A stretch of 5,892 nucleotides of DNA from assembly GCA_003662645.1 (NCBI GenBank), contig QMYL01000071.1, forward strand, positions 1 through 5,892, in the 5' to 3' direction. The notes below the pieces were generated by a model. It saw only the letters and a list, made by a program, of their open reading frames with translations, did no database searches and had not been told where the DNA came from. The DNA is from Candidatus Bathyarchaeota archaeon (GTDB lineage Archaea; Thermoproteota; Bathyarchaeia; Bathyarchaeales; B26-1). The position numbers were made by a program, and so were the translations under genes. Shown here one piece after another: positions 5,055-5,892 of this stretch (position 1 is its first letter; each line of letters starts with the position of its first letter).

Positions 5055-5892
5055 CTACTCCATTATTATGTCGAGTACGTCCAGCTCTAGGGGTGTCGCC
5101 TTCGCTTTCACCACCTCTGATACGCTCGGCCTGGTTCTACCCTCATCGCCGGTTACCAGCTCCTTTACGTAGAGTCCGCCTTGGCACCTTATCCTCATTT
5201 CGACGCGGTTCTGCGCCAATCTTTTTACATCTGTCTCATATATGTACTTTTCTCGAACCCTATCCGCCCTTCGATGTAGGACCCTGAGTGGGGTTCTCTG
5301 TGCTATCTTCGTATTGGTGAAGGTTCTCTTTATTCTATCGATCTCGCCGTCGGAGATTGCCCTCTCGAACTCGACTATAACCCTATAGATCTTCTCAGCT
5401 CCCTCCATCCTCTTCAGCCTCCTGACCATATCCTTACCGACGAGGTGTAAGCCGGATACCTCTATCTTCCCCTCCGCCTCTTCATTTATCGCCTCCTCCA
5501 GGGCTGTCAGGTCTATCCTCCTCCTCTTGGGTTTCTTCACCTCTATTATGAATGGTCTCCCATCCCCGAGCATTCTGGCGTCTACATCCTCCCTCCCGGC
5601 GCTGTGGAAGGATGTATCCTCGCCCTGGGTGAACCTCAAGACCGGCCCGGCTATAAGCTCCTCAACCGATTCTGGGTACATCTTCCCAGTCCAGTTGCAC
5701 TTTGGGCATCCCCTACCCCTACACTTCGTGCATATCCATTTCGATTGGGGGATCCCTCTCACCATCTTCCTGTAGCGGCCCATTATGTAGAGTGGGTTTA
5801 CCTGTACCCTCACCCTTCCCGTGAAGGGGTTCACTATCACGGTTAACTCTGGTTTTCTGTAGTCGACGGTCTTCCCTGTGCTCTCGGAGATG
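5055..5892 (-). CDS. pus10: tRNA pseudouridine synthase Pus10 (5' end beyond window)
   Basis: The catalytic C-terminal part of archaeal Pus10, which converts U54 and U55 of the tRNA T-arm to pseudouridine. The frame stays open to the right edge, and the residues there (ESTGKTVDYRKPELTV) read straight into the conserved NPLYIMGRYRKMVRGIPQSKW, so the gene continues past the window; the GTG at 5840 is not its start. About 279 codons are visible. Numbering from codon 5840, a four-Cys motif CTKCRGRGCPKC (37-48) may bind zinc. SVEELI (58-63) and AGREDVDARMLGDGRPF (81-97) follow, with the likely catalytic Asp at 85, then QRTPLRVLHRRADRVRE and the C-terminal GLYVKELVTGDEGRTRPSVSEV. These are family hallmarks. 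The N-terminal THUMP-containing half is not in view. It is first of the visible cluster, 26 nt before rpl21e. Confidence 0.95.
   Translation of the reverse strand, partial: ISESTGKTVDYRKPELTVIVNPFTGRVRVQVNPLYIMGRYRKMVRGIPQSKWICTKCRGRGCPKCNWTGKMYPESVEELIAGPVLRFTQGEDTSFHSAGREDVDARMLGDGRPFIIEVKKPKRRRIDLTALEEAINEEAEGKIEVSGLHLVGKDMVRRLKRMEGAEKIYRVIVEFERAISDGEIDRIKRTFTNTKIAQRTPLRVLHRRADRVREKYIYETDVKRLAQNRVEMRIRCQGGLYVKELVTGDEGRTRPSVSEVVKAKATPLELDVLDIIME

Noticed and set aside
4913..5287. 124-codon plus-strand ORF opposite rpl21e and pus10
   Set aside because: It is antisense to two clearly conserved genes, has a low-complexity Ser/Leu/Pro-rich product and no family resemblance.

Overview
The window looks archaeal and probably thermophilic. 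It encodes an archaeal/eukaryotic-type ribosomal protein (L21e), an RNA polymerase stalk subunit (RpoF/Rpb4), an archaeal Pus10 and an archaeal DUF655 protein. Codon use is rich in AGG/AGA for Arg and ATA for Ile. Visible Shine-Dalgarno sequences fit an archaeal GGAGGTGA-type pairing, and some TATA-like boxes sit 25-30 nt from start codons. A member of the TACK lineages (Thermoproteota or relatives) is my best guess, but this is inferred from style and gene order only; no 16S or other decisive marker is present.

Layout. On the plus strand at the left is one half-size ABC exporter (19-1827). Its last codons overlap a 40-codon unrecognised ORF (1820-1942). Everything else is on the minus strand and converges on this pair, leaving only 6 nt between stop codons. 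Read in the direction of transcription (right to left), the order is: pus10 (running off the right edge), rpl21e, rpoF, a 318-nt gap, a DUF655 gene, an 82-nt leader, rsmA (ksgA/dim1), and a HemK2-type methyltransferase whose start lies inside the end of rsmA.

The minus-strand genes form an information-processing cluster. Pus10 makes pseudouridine in the tRNA T-arm, L21e is a large-subunit protein, RpoF is half of the polymerase stalk, and RsmA dimethylates adenines near the 3' end of 16S rRNA. HemK2-type enzymes methylate the GGQ glutamine of the release factor, and DUF655 is a predicted nucleic-acid binder of unknown role.

The least ordinary part is the 318-nt gap between rpoF and DUF655. 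It holds a 12-of-13 inverted repeat that closely brackets a 40-codon ORF, TATA-like boxes placed for that ORF and for DUF655, and a 12-nt segment perfectly complementary to the rsmA leader. The rsmA leader can itself form two mutually exclusive short helices. These could be a small gene, a structured RNA, a MITE-like element or a regulatory arrangement. The sequence alone does not decide, and each is reported as a candidate. RsmA also carries an unusual TPPY in place of the NLPY-type catalytic motif.
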